Assembly: GCA_945949655.1 (NCBI GenBank)
Contig: CAMFFG010000102.1
Coordinates: 1 to 5,370, forward strand
Length of the DNA stretch: 5,370 bases
Direction of reading: 5' to 3'
DNA from: an uncultured Peptococcaceae bacterium
GTDB taxonomy: Bacteria > Bacillota > Peptococcia > Peptococcales > Peptococcaceae
Both the position numbers and the translations under genes were made by a program. This document shows positions 1 through 5,370 of the stretch, piece after piece; position 1 is the stretch's first letter, and each line of letters opens with the position of its first letter. The notes beneath the pieces were generated by a model, which was not told where the DNA came from, searched no databases, and saw only the letters and a list, made by a program, of their open reading frames with translations.

Positions 1-294
1 GGAGCTCGCGGTACAGATGAAGGTTTCGCCATGGATATCCTGCTGTTTCATACGAAGCAGAATGGTCTTATTGCCCCAGAAATCCTCCTTGATCATATCC
101 ACACGGCCCTTCAGAATCAGCCCGATCTGCTGGATCTGTTCTCCTTCCATCGAGATGAACCGGCCCTTTTTATAGGAATTGATCCGGTAGCCCAGGCACT
201 GCAGCATCTGCGGCACCACCCCTGGTTCCATGCCAGCAAACAAAGGCGCACCATCTATCTCCTGCAGCCAGGCTTCTCCTGTTCCGTCATCCAT
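1..294 (-). CDS. Crp/Fnr-family transcriptional regulator, N-terminal part (cut by left edge)
   Basis: The minus strand reads from an ATG at 292-294 without a stop to the window edge, giving 98 residues starting MDDGTGEAWL. The fragment has the pattern of a Crp/Fnr effector-binding beta-roll: LFAGM (residues 18-22), a CLGYR segment (33-37), YKKGRFISMEGEQ (41-53), then IGLILKGRVDMIKEDFWGN (57-75) and a conserved GE pair at 89-90. Family members are usually about 220-230 residues, so the dimerisation helix and the C-terminal helix-turn-helix are missing here. The start is supported by a strong ribosome site 6 bases upstream. Cysteines are seen only at 33 and 94, with no N-terminal cysteine cluster, so a classical Fnr iron-sulfur sensor is unlikely. 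The ligand and targets cannot be told. It lies downstream of pyc on the same strand but behind a probable terminator, so it is likely transcribed separately. The family assignment is fairly secure; the exact subfamily is not. Confidence 0.85.
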   Translation of the reverse strand, partial: MDDGTGEAWLQEIDGAPLFAGMEPGVVPQMLQCLGYRINSYKKGRFISMEGEQIQQIGLILKGRVDMIKEDFWGNKTILLRMKQQDIHGETFICTASS

Positions 295-300
295 GGTCTT

Positions 301-308
301 ACCTCCCT
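301..308 (-). promoter_or_regulatory. Ribosome binding site of the Crp/Fnr-family gene
   Basis: The minus strand reads AGGGAGGT here, with GGAGGT ending 6 bases before the ATG at 292-294. This is a strong Shine-Dalgarno match at normal spacing and decides the start codon. Confidence 0.8.
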
Positions 309-457
309 GCGAACATCATCTTTCGTACAAATTCCGGAAATACAATCTATCCTGTATCCATTTAAAGGATGCCTCTCTCCAAATAAAAACATACGGTTAT
401 CCCTTGCCTGTTTTTTTACTTCTTTGCGTACTTCGGGCTCCTATCCTTTTTTGGAAA

Positions 458-477
458 CAGGAATACCCAGGAATACT
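458..477. repeat. Two tandem copies of a 10-base unit (CAGGAATACC/T)
   Basis: CAGGAATACC at 458-467 is followed directly by CAGGAATACT at 468-477, 9 of 10 bases identical. The 10-base period places both copies on about the same face of the helix, which would suit a protein binding site upstream of the regulator gene, but two copies of a short unit can also arise by chance slippage. Confidence 0.55.
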
Positions 478-496
478 CGCTATACAGCAACATATA

Positions 497-524
497 CCGG
501 CTAGTGGATTGTCGTATCCGGCTA
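497..524. repeat. Pair of CCGGCTA direct repeats 21 bases apart
   Basis: CCGGCTA occurs at 497-503 and again at 518-524, offset by 21 bases, close to two helical turns. The second copy abuts the left arm of the hairpin at 528-589. A regulatory role is only a guess; 7-base repeats are weak evidence by themselves. Confidence 0.35.
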
Positions 525-525
525 T

Positions 526-589
526 AAAAATAACTCCCTTTTCAGTAACAAGTTATGATCTTTACTTGTTTACCAGAAGGGAGTTATTT
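526..589 (-). terminator. Probable intrinsic terminator of pyc, a long nested hairpin
   Basis: A perfect 13-bp inverted repeat (528-540 with 577-589, AAATAACTCCCTT and its complement) encloses a second stem of 7 bp (547-553 with 564-570). The second stem is extended by two further pairs across a one-base bulge, and the loop is about 10 bases. Read on the minus strand, the outer stem ends in GTTATTTTTATAG, giving a U run of five at 526-530 that partly overlaps the stem. It starts about 50 bases after the pyc stop codon, the normal place for a terminator. The plus strand has only a short T run after the stem, so termination is expected mainly for minus-strand transcripts. Confidence 0.75.
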
Positions 590-640
590 AATGCGTCAGC
601 CGCTTTTATATGCTTTTACAACTGCTACAGGATGTACAGC

Positions 641-3600
641 TTATTCAATGGTGGCGATCAATTCGCCAGCCACAACCTGCTGTCCTTCTTTTACGTTAAA
701 TTTAGCCAGTTTACCGGTTGCGGTAGCCAGTACGTTGGTTTCCATCTTCATGGCTTCCAGTACGGCGATCGGTTCGTTTTCTTTTACTTCGTCGCCTTCT
801 TTTACCAGCAGCTTGATCAGGGTACCAGGAATGTTGGCGCCTACTTCGTTCGGATTGCTTTCGTCGGCCATCACAGTGGAGGAAACGGTTGCCACCGATT
901 TGGCAGCTTTGTCCAGAATCTTAACGGTTCTTCTGTTGCCGTTTACTTCAAAGATCAGTTCGCGGAAGCCTTCCATATCCGGTTTACGGATTTCAACCAG
1001 TTTGGTTACCAGAATCTTGCCTTCGCTCAGTGCGATTTCGCAGGTTTCCCCTTCGGTAATGCCGTGGAAGAATACATCGCTGCCCATGTGAACGAATTCG
1101 CCGTTGTCAAATTTGGCTTCCAGATAGTCTTCGTATACTTTTGGATACATGCAGTAGCTCATAACCTGTTTCATGTCTGCATCCATACCGAATTCTTCGT
1201 CCAGATGTTTTTTGATGGAATCGAAGTCTTCTGCAGGCAGCAGTTCACCCGGACGGCAGGTGATTGGTTCTTTGCCTTTCAGCACCAGTTGCTGCAGTTT
1301 TTCCGGGAAACCGCCTTCCGGCTGGCCCATCATACCTTCAAAGTAGGTAACAACGGAGTCCGGGAAGTCCATGTTGGCAGCTTTTTCATAAATGTTTTCC
1401 GGTGTCAAATCGTTCTGGATCATAAAGATGGTCAGGTCGCCTACCACTTTGGAGGACGGTGTTACTTTTACGATATCGCCCAGCATCATGTTGACATCAC
1501 GGTACATTCTCTTCACATCATCAAATCTATGGCCCAGGCCAAAGCTTTCCACCTGTGCTTTCAGGTTGGAATACTGGCCGCCAGGGATTTCATATTTATA
1601 AATTTCAGCGTTGGTTGCTTTTAAGCCCGATTCAAAGCTTCCGTATACCGGGCGTACAGCAGACCAGTAATCGGAGATCTTCTGCAGATCGTCTACCGAC
1701 ATGCCGGTTTCCCGTTCGGTATTTTCCAGAGCTGCCACAATGGAGTTCAGCGCCGGCTGGCTGGTCAGACCTGCCATTGCGTTGATAGCGCAGTCGGCGA
1801 TATCCACACCTGCTTCGGAAGCAGCCAGAACGGTAGCAACGCCGTTACCGGTGGTGTCGTGGGTATGCAGATGGATCGGAATACCGATTTCCTGTTTCAG
1901 GGTGCTGATCAGCTTTTTAGCAGCAGCCGGTTTCAGCAGACCGGACATATCTTTGATACCCAGAATATGTGTACCTGTTTTTTCCAGTTCTTTTGCTTTC
2001 TTCACATAGTACTGCAGGGTGTATTTATCACGGCTTGCATCCATGATATCGCCGGTGTAGCACAGGCAGGCTTCGCAGACCTTGTTCTGTTTTAAGGTTT
2101 CATCGATGGCGATTTCCATACCCTTCAGCCAGTTCAGGGAGTCGAAGATACGGAATACATCGATACCGGCCTCTGCCGATTCTTTTACAAATGCACGAAT
2201 CACATTATCCGGATAGTTTTTGTATCCTACCGCATTGGCGCCGCGCAGCAGCATCTGGAACAGCACGTTTGGAATTTTAGCGCGCAGTACATCCAGACGT
2301 TCCCATGGAGATTCTTTTAAGAAACGGTAAGCCACGTCGAAGGTAGCGCCGCCCCACATTTCCAGGGAGAACGCGTCTTTTTCGATCACCGATGTTGCGT
2401 CAGCGATCATGTCCATATCTCTGGTGCGCACACGGGTGGCCATCAGGGACTGATGGGCATCACGGAAGGTGGTATCAGTCAGTAACAGTTTTTTCTGATC
2501 CAGCACCCATTTGGCCAGTTTTTCCGGACCATTGGCATCCAGATACAGGTTGGTACCACTCAGGTTGGATGGAACGTTGTAATCAGTCGGAATGCGCGGT
2601 ACGTCGAATTTGGGTTTCACGCCTTTTGTTTCGTTGACTACTTTTTCGCCCAGGAATTTGAGCAGTTTCAGTTCTTTGTCACCTTTCTTGTTGGCGGTGA
2701 ACAATTCCGGTGTTTTGGCAATAAAGTTGGTATCGCAGTTGCCTTTACGGAAATCTTCATGGTTTAACACATTCATAATGAAACCGATATTAGTCTTTAC
2801 GCCCTTGATGTTGGTTTCTTTTAAGGCCCGCAGCGCTTTGTTGACGGTTCCGTTAAAGGTTCTGTCATGGGCAATCACTTTTACCAGCAGGCTGTCATAG
2901 TATGGGCTGATGACTGAGCCGGTGAACGCATTGCCGCCATCCAGACGGATGCCGTTGCCGGAGCTGGAACGGTATACATCGATCACGCCGGTATCCGGTG
3001 CAAAGTTGTTGGCCGGATCTTCGGTGGTGATACGGCACTGGATGGCATAACCGTTGGCTTTGATGTCATCCTGGGATTTGATGTTGATCTCGTCGGAATT
3101 TAAAGGATAGCCTTCGGCTACTAAAATCTGAGACTGTACGATATCGATCCCGGTGATCATTTCGGAAACAGTGTGTTCTACCTGGATACGCGGGTTCATT
3201 TCGATAAAGTAATGCTGACCGCTGGCATCCACCAGGAATTCAACAGTACCAGCGCCACGGTAATTTACCGAGCCGGCAATTTTCAGCGCATCGCTGCAGA
3301 TAGCCTGGCGCTGTTCGTCGGTCAGACACAGAGCCGGACCAAATTCGATCACTTTCTGGTGACGGCGCTGAATGGAGCAGTCACGTTCAAACAGATGAAC
3401 CAGATTGCCGTGTTTATCGCCCAGCACCTGTACTTCGATATGTTTTGGATTTTCGATATATTTTTCTACGAAAATGGTGTCAATGCCGAATGCTTTTTTA
3501 GCTTCGCTCTTGGCACTTCTATATTCCTGCAGCAGATCTTTTTCGTCGCGCACGATACGCATCCCGCGGCCACCACCGCCGGCAGATGCTTTTAAGATCA

Positions 3601-4072
3601 GCGGATAGCCGCAGACCTTGGCATATTCCTGGACTTCTTCTTCGTTTTCAGCTGCTTTTTCTACACCTGGGATGGTTGGCACGCCAACTTTGGTGGCCAC
3701 AATTTTGGACTGGATCTTATCGCCCAGAGCGTCCATCATTTCATGGGTAGGCCCAATGAACGCAATGCCGGCTTCTTCACACTGCTTTGCGAATTCAGCG
3801 TTTTCCGACAGGAAACCATAGCCTGGATGAATAGCATCTACTGCTTTCGCCTTTGCCAGTTCAATGATTTCACCAATGCTCAGATATGCGTCAACTGGAG
3901 ATTTGCCTTTCCCGATCTGGTAAGATTCATCGGCCAGTGTTCTGAACAGAGAATTTTTGTCTTCTTCAGAATAAATTGCTACACTGCGGATCCCCAGTTC
4001 CCGACAGGCCCGGAATACGCGGATGGCAATTTCGCCACGGTTTGCTACCAATACACGTTTAAATTTTTGCAT
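641..4072 (-). CDS. pyc: Pyruvate carboxylase, complete single-chain biotin enzyme
   Basis: This 1143-residue cytoplasmic enzyme carboxylates pyruvate to oxaloacetate using ATP and bicarbonate, an anaplerotic step feeding aspartate, gluconeogenesis and, in anaerobes, reductive routes to succinate. Biotin carboxylase domain, about 1-455: glycine-rich ATP-grasp loop ASAGGGGRGM (162-171), EMNPRIQVEHTVSE (291-304) and CRITTEDP (346-353). A linker/allosteric region follows (about 455-525), then the carboxyltransferase barrel from LLLTDTTFRDAHQS (529-542). By alignment in my head with the Rhizobium etli enzyme, D538, K707 (carbamylated lysine in GIKDMSG), H736 and H738 bind the metal; R610 and T871 contact substrate. 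The C-terminal biotinyl domain carries EAMKM with biotin lysine K1109, 34 residues from the end. Length and domain order match the usual one-chain form, so a separate-subunit oxaloacetate decarboxylase or acetyl-CoA carboxylase is unlikely. No frameshift or missing key residue is seen. The ATG has an AGGAGGT site 7 bases upstream. It is probably transcribed alone. Confidence 0.98.
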   Translation of the reverse strand: MQKFKRVLVANRGEIAIRVFRACRELGIRSVAIYSEEDKNSLFRTLADESYQIGKGKSPVDAYLSIGEIIELAKAKAVDAIHPGYGFLSENAEFAKQCEEAGIAFIGPTHEMMDALGDKIQSKIVATKVGVPTIPGVEKAAENEEEVQEYAKVCGYPLILKASAGGGGRGMRIVRDEKDLLQEYRSAKSEAKKAFGIDTIFVEKYIENPKHIEVQVLGDKHGNLVHLFERDCSIQRRHQKVIEFGPALCLTDEQRQAICSDALKIAGSVNYRGAGTVEFLVDASGQHYFIEMNPRIQVEHTVSEMITGIDIVQSQILVAEGYPLNSDEINIKSQDDIKANGYAIQCRITTEDPANNFAPDTGVIDVYRSSSGNGIRLDGGNAFTGSVISPYYDSLLVKVIAHDRTFNGTVNKALRALKETNIKGVKTNIGFIMNVLNHEDFRKGNCDTNFIAKTPELFTANKKGDKELKLLKFLGEKVVNETKGVKPKFDVPRIPTDYNVPSNLSGTNLYLDANGPEKLAKWVLDQKKLLLTDTTFRDAHQSLMATRVRTRDMDMIADATSVIEKDAFSLEMWGGATFDVAYRFLKESPWERLDVLRAKIPNVLFQMLLRGANAVGYKNYPDNVIRAFVKESAEAGIDVFRIFDSLNWLKGMEIAIDETLKQNKVCEACLCYTGDIMDASRDKYTLQYYVKKAKELEKTGTHILGIKDMSGLLKPAAAKKLISTLKQEIGIPIHLHTHDTTGNGVATVLAASEAGVDIADCAINAMAGLTSQPALNSIVAALENTERETGMSVDDLQKISDYWSAVRPVYGSFESGLKATNAEIYKYEIPGGQYSNLKAQVESFGLGHRFDDVKRMYRDVNMMLGDIVKVTPSSKVVGDLTIFMIQNDLTPENIYEKAANMDFPDSVVTYFEGMMGQPEGGFPEKLQQLVLKGKEPITCRPGELLPAEDFDSIKKHLDEEFGMDADMKQVMSYCMYPKVYEDYLEAKFDNGEFVHMGSDVFFHGITEGETCEIALSEGKILVTKLVEIRKPDMEGFRELIFEVNGNRRTVKILDKAAKSVATVSSTVMADESNPNEVGANIPGTLIKLLVKEGDEVKENEPIAVLEAMKMETNVLATATGKLAKFNVKEGQQVVAGELIATIE

Positions 4073-4079
4073 TCTTGGT

Positions 4080-4086
4080 ACCTCCT
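4080..4086 (-). promoter_or_regulatory. Ribosome binding site of pyc
   Basis: The minus strand reads AGGAGGT, a full Shine-Dalgarno match, 7 bases before the ATG at 4070-4072. The protein then opens with MQKFKRVLVANRGEIA, where the conserved start of biotin carboxylase is expected, so the start is well fixed. Confidence 0.88.
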
Positions 4087-4126
4087 AAATTTATTGTCAT
4101 AATCGTTGAATTATGTCTCACATTAT

Positions 4127-4158
4127 TGATAATTATACTACATCTATGGCGATTATCA
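4127..4158. repeat. Inverted repeat TGATAAT/ATTATCA bracketing the pyc promoter
   Basis: TGATAAT at 4127-4133 is repeated in inverted form as ATTATCA at 4152-4158, with 18 bases between. The left arm overlaps the -10 box and start region and the right arm overlaps the proposed -35. The left arm is also part of a compact palindrome, ATTAT-TG-ATAAT, at 4122-4133. An operator is plausible, but the region is AT-rich and such symmetry is easier to get by chance. I do not recognise the site of a known regulator. Confidence 0.4.
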
Positions 4159-4160
4159 CA
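4132..4160 (-). promoter_or_regulatory. Candidate sigma-A promoter of pyc
   Basis: The minus strand has a perfect TATAAT at 4132-4137. Seventeen bases upstream lies TGTGAT (4155-4160), a poor match to TTGACA, so activation by a regulator is possible. Initiation would fall near 4125, giving a leader of about 50 bases before the pyc start. The -10 is convincing by sequence; the -35 is placed by spacing only. Confidence 0.55.
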
Positions 4161-4272
4161 GCCCTATTTTCCGAAAGATATATCAATAAAATTTATTCAC
4201 CTGTTTTTCCAAAAGCCATAGCCGGACAAAGGTATCATGCCTGGTTAAGCCGCTTTTCTCTGTTTTGGCATG

Positions 4273-4290
4273 AGAAGCAGCAGGGCTTCT
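4273..4290. repeat. Short hairpin upstream of the small membrane-protein gene
   Basis: AGAAGC (4273-4278) pairs with GCTTCT (4285-4290) around a 6-base loop, followed closely by the palindrome TTTTGCAAAA at 4294-4303 that overlaps the proposed -35 of the rightward promoter. It has no gene upstream on the plus strand to terminate, so an operator or nothing at all are the alternatives. Confidence 0.35.
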
Positions 4291-4295
4291 GCCTT

Positions 4296-4324
4296 TTGCA
4301 AAAAGTCTGGGAATATGCTAGAAT
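4296..4324 (+). promoter_or_regulatory. Candidate promoter of the small membrane-protein gene, extended -10 type
   Basis: TTGCAA at 4296-4301 and TAGAAT at 4319-4324 are separated by 17 bases, and the -10 is preceded by TGC, the extended -10 TGn motif. Each hexamer keeps the strongest consensus positions (TTG of the -35; TA and final T of the -10). Initiation would fall near 4331, leaving a leader of about 30 bases that contains the ribosome site. Confidence 0.6.
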
Positions 4325-4348
4325 AATAAATTAAATAAGACTACCTAC

Positions 4349-4354
4349 AGGAGG
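4349..4354 (+). promoter_or_regulatory. Ribosome binding site of the small membrane-protein gene
   Basis: AGGAGG lies 6 bases before the ATG at 4361-4363. This strong site is a main reason to treat the short frame as a real gene. Confidence 0.85.
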
Positions 4355-4360
4355 CTATCC

Positions 4361-4675
4361 ATGGAAAAATTTCAGAAAATCAGCTCCCGCGTCATCATCG
4401 TTTTAGCCCTGATCTGGGCTGTGCTGATGTCTACCGGAATGTTGACCGTTGGCCAGAGCTATTTTGCCATCGGGGTTTTGAGTGCTTACATTGGTGTACA
4501 GAACATTATTCTTTTAAACTGGGGCCAGCGGACCGGCCAGATGCCCAACAAGATCACCCATCTGGTAGAGCGCCACGGCGAACAGAAAGGCATCCTCACC
4601 TATGTGGTGGTAAACATTCTGCTGTATCTGCTCATCGGCCTGGTGGTTATGTACTGCGGCTGGACACTGATGTAA
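4361..4675 (+). CDS. Small membrane protein of unknown function, three predicted membrane segments
   Basis: I do not recognise this 104-residue protein. Three hydrophobic stretches of membrane-spanning length are visible: about 11-30 (VIIVLALIWAVLMSTGMLTV), 34-53 (from YFAIGVLS to LLLN) and 79-101 (from LTYVVV to YCGW). The short N-terminus carries K3, K6 and R10, and the polar loop 54-78 carries R57, K64, R71 and K76, so the positive-inside rule puts the N-terminus and this loop in the cytoplasm and the C-terminus outside. No cleavable signal peptide, catalytic motif or metal motif stands out; the only cysteine is C99. It is a real gene by its AGGAGG site, extended -10 promoter candidate and a hairpin just after the stop. 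It is transcribed away from pyc and towards gatB, apparently as a single gene. A function cannot be inferred from these neighbours. Confidence 0.85.
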   Translation: MEKFQKISSRVIIVLALIWAVLMSTGMLTVGQSYFAIGVLSAYIGVQNIILLNWGQRTGQMPNKITHLVERHGEQKGILTYVVVNILLYLLIGLVVMYCGWTLM

Positions 4676-4705
4676 CAGCAAATTTAAGAAATATTATCAA
4701 ATGTT

Positions 4706-4738
4706 AAAGGAGTGACTGTCAGTGCAGTCACTCCTTTT
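4706..4738. terminator. Hairpin terminator between the convergent membrane-protein and gatB genes
   Basis: A perfect 13-bp stem (4706-4718 AAAGGAGTGACTG with 4725-4737) closes a 6-base loop. On the plus strand the stem ends in CCTTTTCA, giving four U, 31 bases after the stop at 4673-4675. On the minus strand it ends in CCTTTAACA, about 40 bases after the gatB stop. The U run is modest on both sides, but stem strength and position between convergent genes make shared, two-way termination the simplest reading. Confidence 0.8.
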
Positions 4739-4776
4739 CATGTGTTTCCGTTTTTATATTGTCATTTCCTGTGCCA

Positions 4777-5370
4777 TTACATGCTGTCCAGTTTTTCGGT
4801 CAGCAGCTTGTTGATGACAGCGGGGTTGGCCTGGCCTTTGGACTGTTTCATGATCTGGCCTACCAGGAAGCCCATGGCTTTCTTTTTACCTGCTTTGTAG
4901 TCTTCCACCGATTTTGGGTTTGCTTCCACCACAGCGGCTACCATTTCTTTCAGCGCCCCTTCGTCGGAGATCTGTACCAGACCCTGTTCTTTGATGATAA
5001 CATCAGGATCTTTGCCAGTGGCAAACATTTCGCTGAATACTTTTTTGGCGATCTTGCCGCTGATTTCGCCTGAATCTACCAGCTTCAGCAGCGCAGCCAT
5101 CTGCTGCGGCTGAATTTTCACATCGGTCAGTTCAATGCCTTCGGCATTCACCTTGGCCAGCAGTTCCACCATGATCCAGTTGCTGATCTTCTTGGCATCA
5201 TCGTAATGGGCCCGCACACCGTCGTAGAAATCGGCCAGCGCCTTGGAGGCGGTGATCACACCGGCATCATATGCAGGCAGTCCATCTTCCTCGATCATGC
5301 GCTGCCGTTTTACCTGTGGCATTTCTGGCAGGCTTGCCCGCAGTTCTGACATATAGGCATCGGTAACAAC
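4777..5370 (-). CDS. gatB: Aspartyl/glutamyl-tRNA amidotransferase subunit B, C-terminal part (cut by right edge)
   Basis: The frame is open from the window edge to the stop at 4777-4779, giving the last 197 residues of a protein that is normally about 475-480 residues. GatB, with GatA and GatC, amidates Glu-tRNA(Gln) and/or Asp-tRNA(Asn); its N-terminal cradle holds the kinase and transamidase site, and the tail recognises tRNA. What is seen is the end of the cradle (SELRASLPEMP, residues 7-17; DGLPAYDAGVIT, 29-40) and the helical plus YqeY-like tail: KKISNWIMVELLAKVN (60-75), SGEISGKIAKKVFSEMF (100-116) and KKKAMGFLVGQIMKQSKGQANP (162-183), ending LTEKLDSM. These are hallmark GatB segments. 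The methionine at 5350-5352 is internal, since family homology continues upstream to the window edge. gatA and gatC, if in the usual order, would lie beyond the right edge. Confidence 0.96.
   Translation of the reverse strand, partial: VVTDAYMSELRASLPEMPQVKRQRMIEEDGLPAYDAGVITASKALADFYDGVRAHYDDAKKISNWIMVELLAKVNAEGIELTDVKIQPQQMAALLKLVDSGEISGKIAKKVFSEMFATGKDPDVIIKEQGLVQISDEGALKEMVAAVVEANPKSVEDYKAGKKKAMGFLVGQIMKQSKGQANPAVINKLLTEKLDSM

Larger units (their letters stand above)
309..527. other. Non-coding leader region upstream of the Crp/Fnr-family gene
   Basis: About 220 bases without a credible gene on either strand. The stretch is richer in A and T runs than the flanking genes, for example seven or more T at 411-418 and six at 447-452. 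It should carry the promoter of the regulator gene on the minus strand, but I found no pair of hexamers close enough to the sigma-A consensus to name one. Two short direct repeats (listed separately) are the only structure I can point to. The open frames crossing this stretch on the plus strand have no ribosome site and do not resemble known proteins. Confidence 0.6.

Noticed and set aside
364..418. Possible plus-strand terminator ending in the T run at 411-418
   Set aside because: The only pairing before the T run (AAGGAT with ATCCCTT) is short and imperfect with a loop of more than 20 bases, and no plus-strand gene lies upstream to terminate.
555..1091. Plus-strand frame with an ATG at 591-593 preceded by AAGGGAG at good spacing
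   Set aside because: The apparent ribosome site is the right arm of the pyc terminator hairpin, and the frame runs antisense into the conserved biotinyl domain of pyc. The protein has no recognisable features.
230..1624. A 464-codon open frame on the plus strand, mostly antisense to pyc
   Set aside because: Its product is a string of aromatic-rich, low-complexity residues from reading the complement of pyc codons; it has no ribosome site or family resemblance, and pyc on the other strand is unmistakable.
4165..4182. A stretch TATTTTCCGAAAGAT resembling the CodY box AATTTTCWGAAAATT
   Set aside because: About four mismatches of fifteen including the central position, in an AT-rich region, and I have no evidence the organism carries CodY.
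4113..4334. A 73-codon plus-strand frame filling the pyc/membrane-protein intergenic region
   Set aside because: No Shine-Dalgarno sequence before its ATG, it runs across the pyc promoter candidate and both elements of the rightward promoter, and its composition is that of AT-rich intergenic DNA.

Overview
This window looks like chromosomal core DNA from a low-to-moderate GC, probably anaerobic member of the Bacillota (Clostridia or Negativicutes would both fit). The lineage is inferred from strong AGGAGG-type ribosome sites, a single-chain pyruvate carboxylase, a GatB of the GatCAB pathway and a clostridial-looking Crp/Fnr regulator. I cannot name a genus. I see no mobile element, CRISPR array, tRNA or rRNA.

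Layout from left to right: (1) positions 1-294, minus strand, the first 98 residues of a Crp/Fnr-family regulator whose C-terminal DNA-binding half lies off the left edge. (2) Positions 295-640, a non-coding stretch holding that gene's ribosome site, two short direct repeats and a large hairpin that most likely ends pyc transcription. (3) Positions 641-4072, minus strand, a complete 1143-residue pyruvate carboxylase with all expected catalytic residues and the biotin lysine. (4) Positions 4073-4360, an AT-rich divergent intergenic region with a promoter candidate for pyc facing left and one for a small gene facing right. (5) Positions 4361-4675, plus strand, an unrecognised 104-residue protein with three predicted membrane segments. 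(6) Positions 4706-4737, a perfect 13-bp hairpin between convergent genes. (7) Positions 4777-5370, minus strand, the C-terminal 197 residues of GatB, cut by the right edge.

The genes do not form one obvious pathway. Pyruvate carboxylase supplies oxaloacetate from pyruvate. GatB is part of the amidotransferase that makes Gln-tRNA(Gln) and/or Asn-tRNA(Asn) by transamidation. The regulator probably controls anaerobic or catabolic genes, with targets unknown. The small membrane protein shares the divergent regulatory region with pyc, so co-regulation is possible but not shown. I found no convincing new system. The items most worth a second look are the orphan membrane protein, the symmetric elements over the pyc promoter, and the long nested hairpin after pyc.
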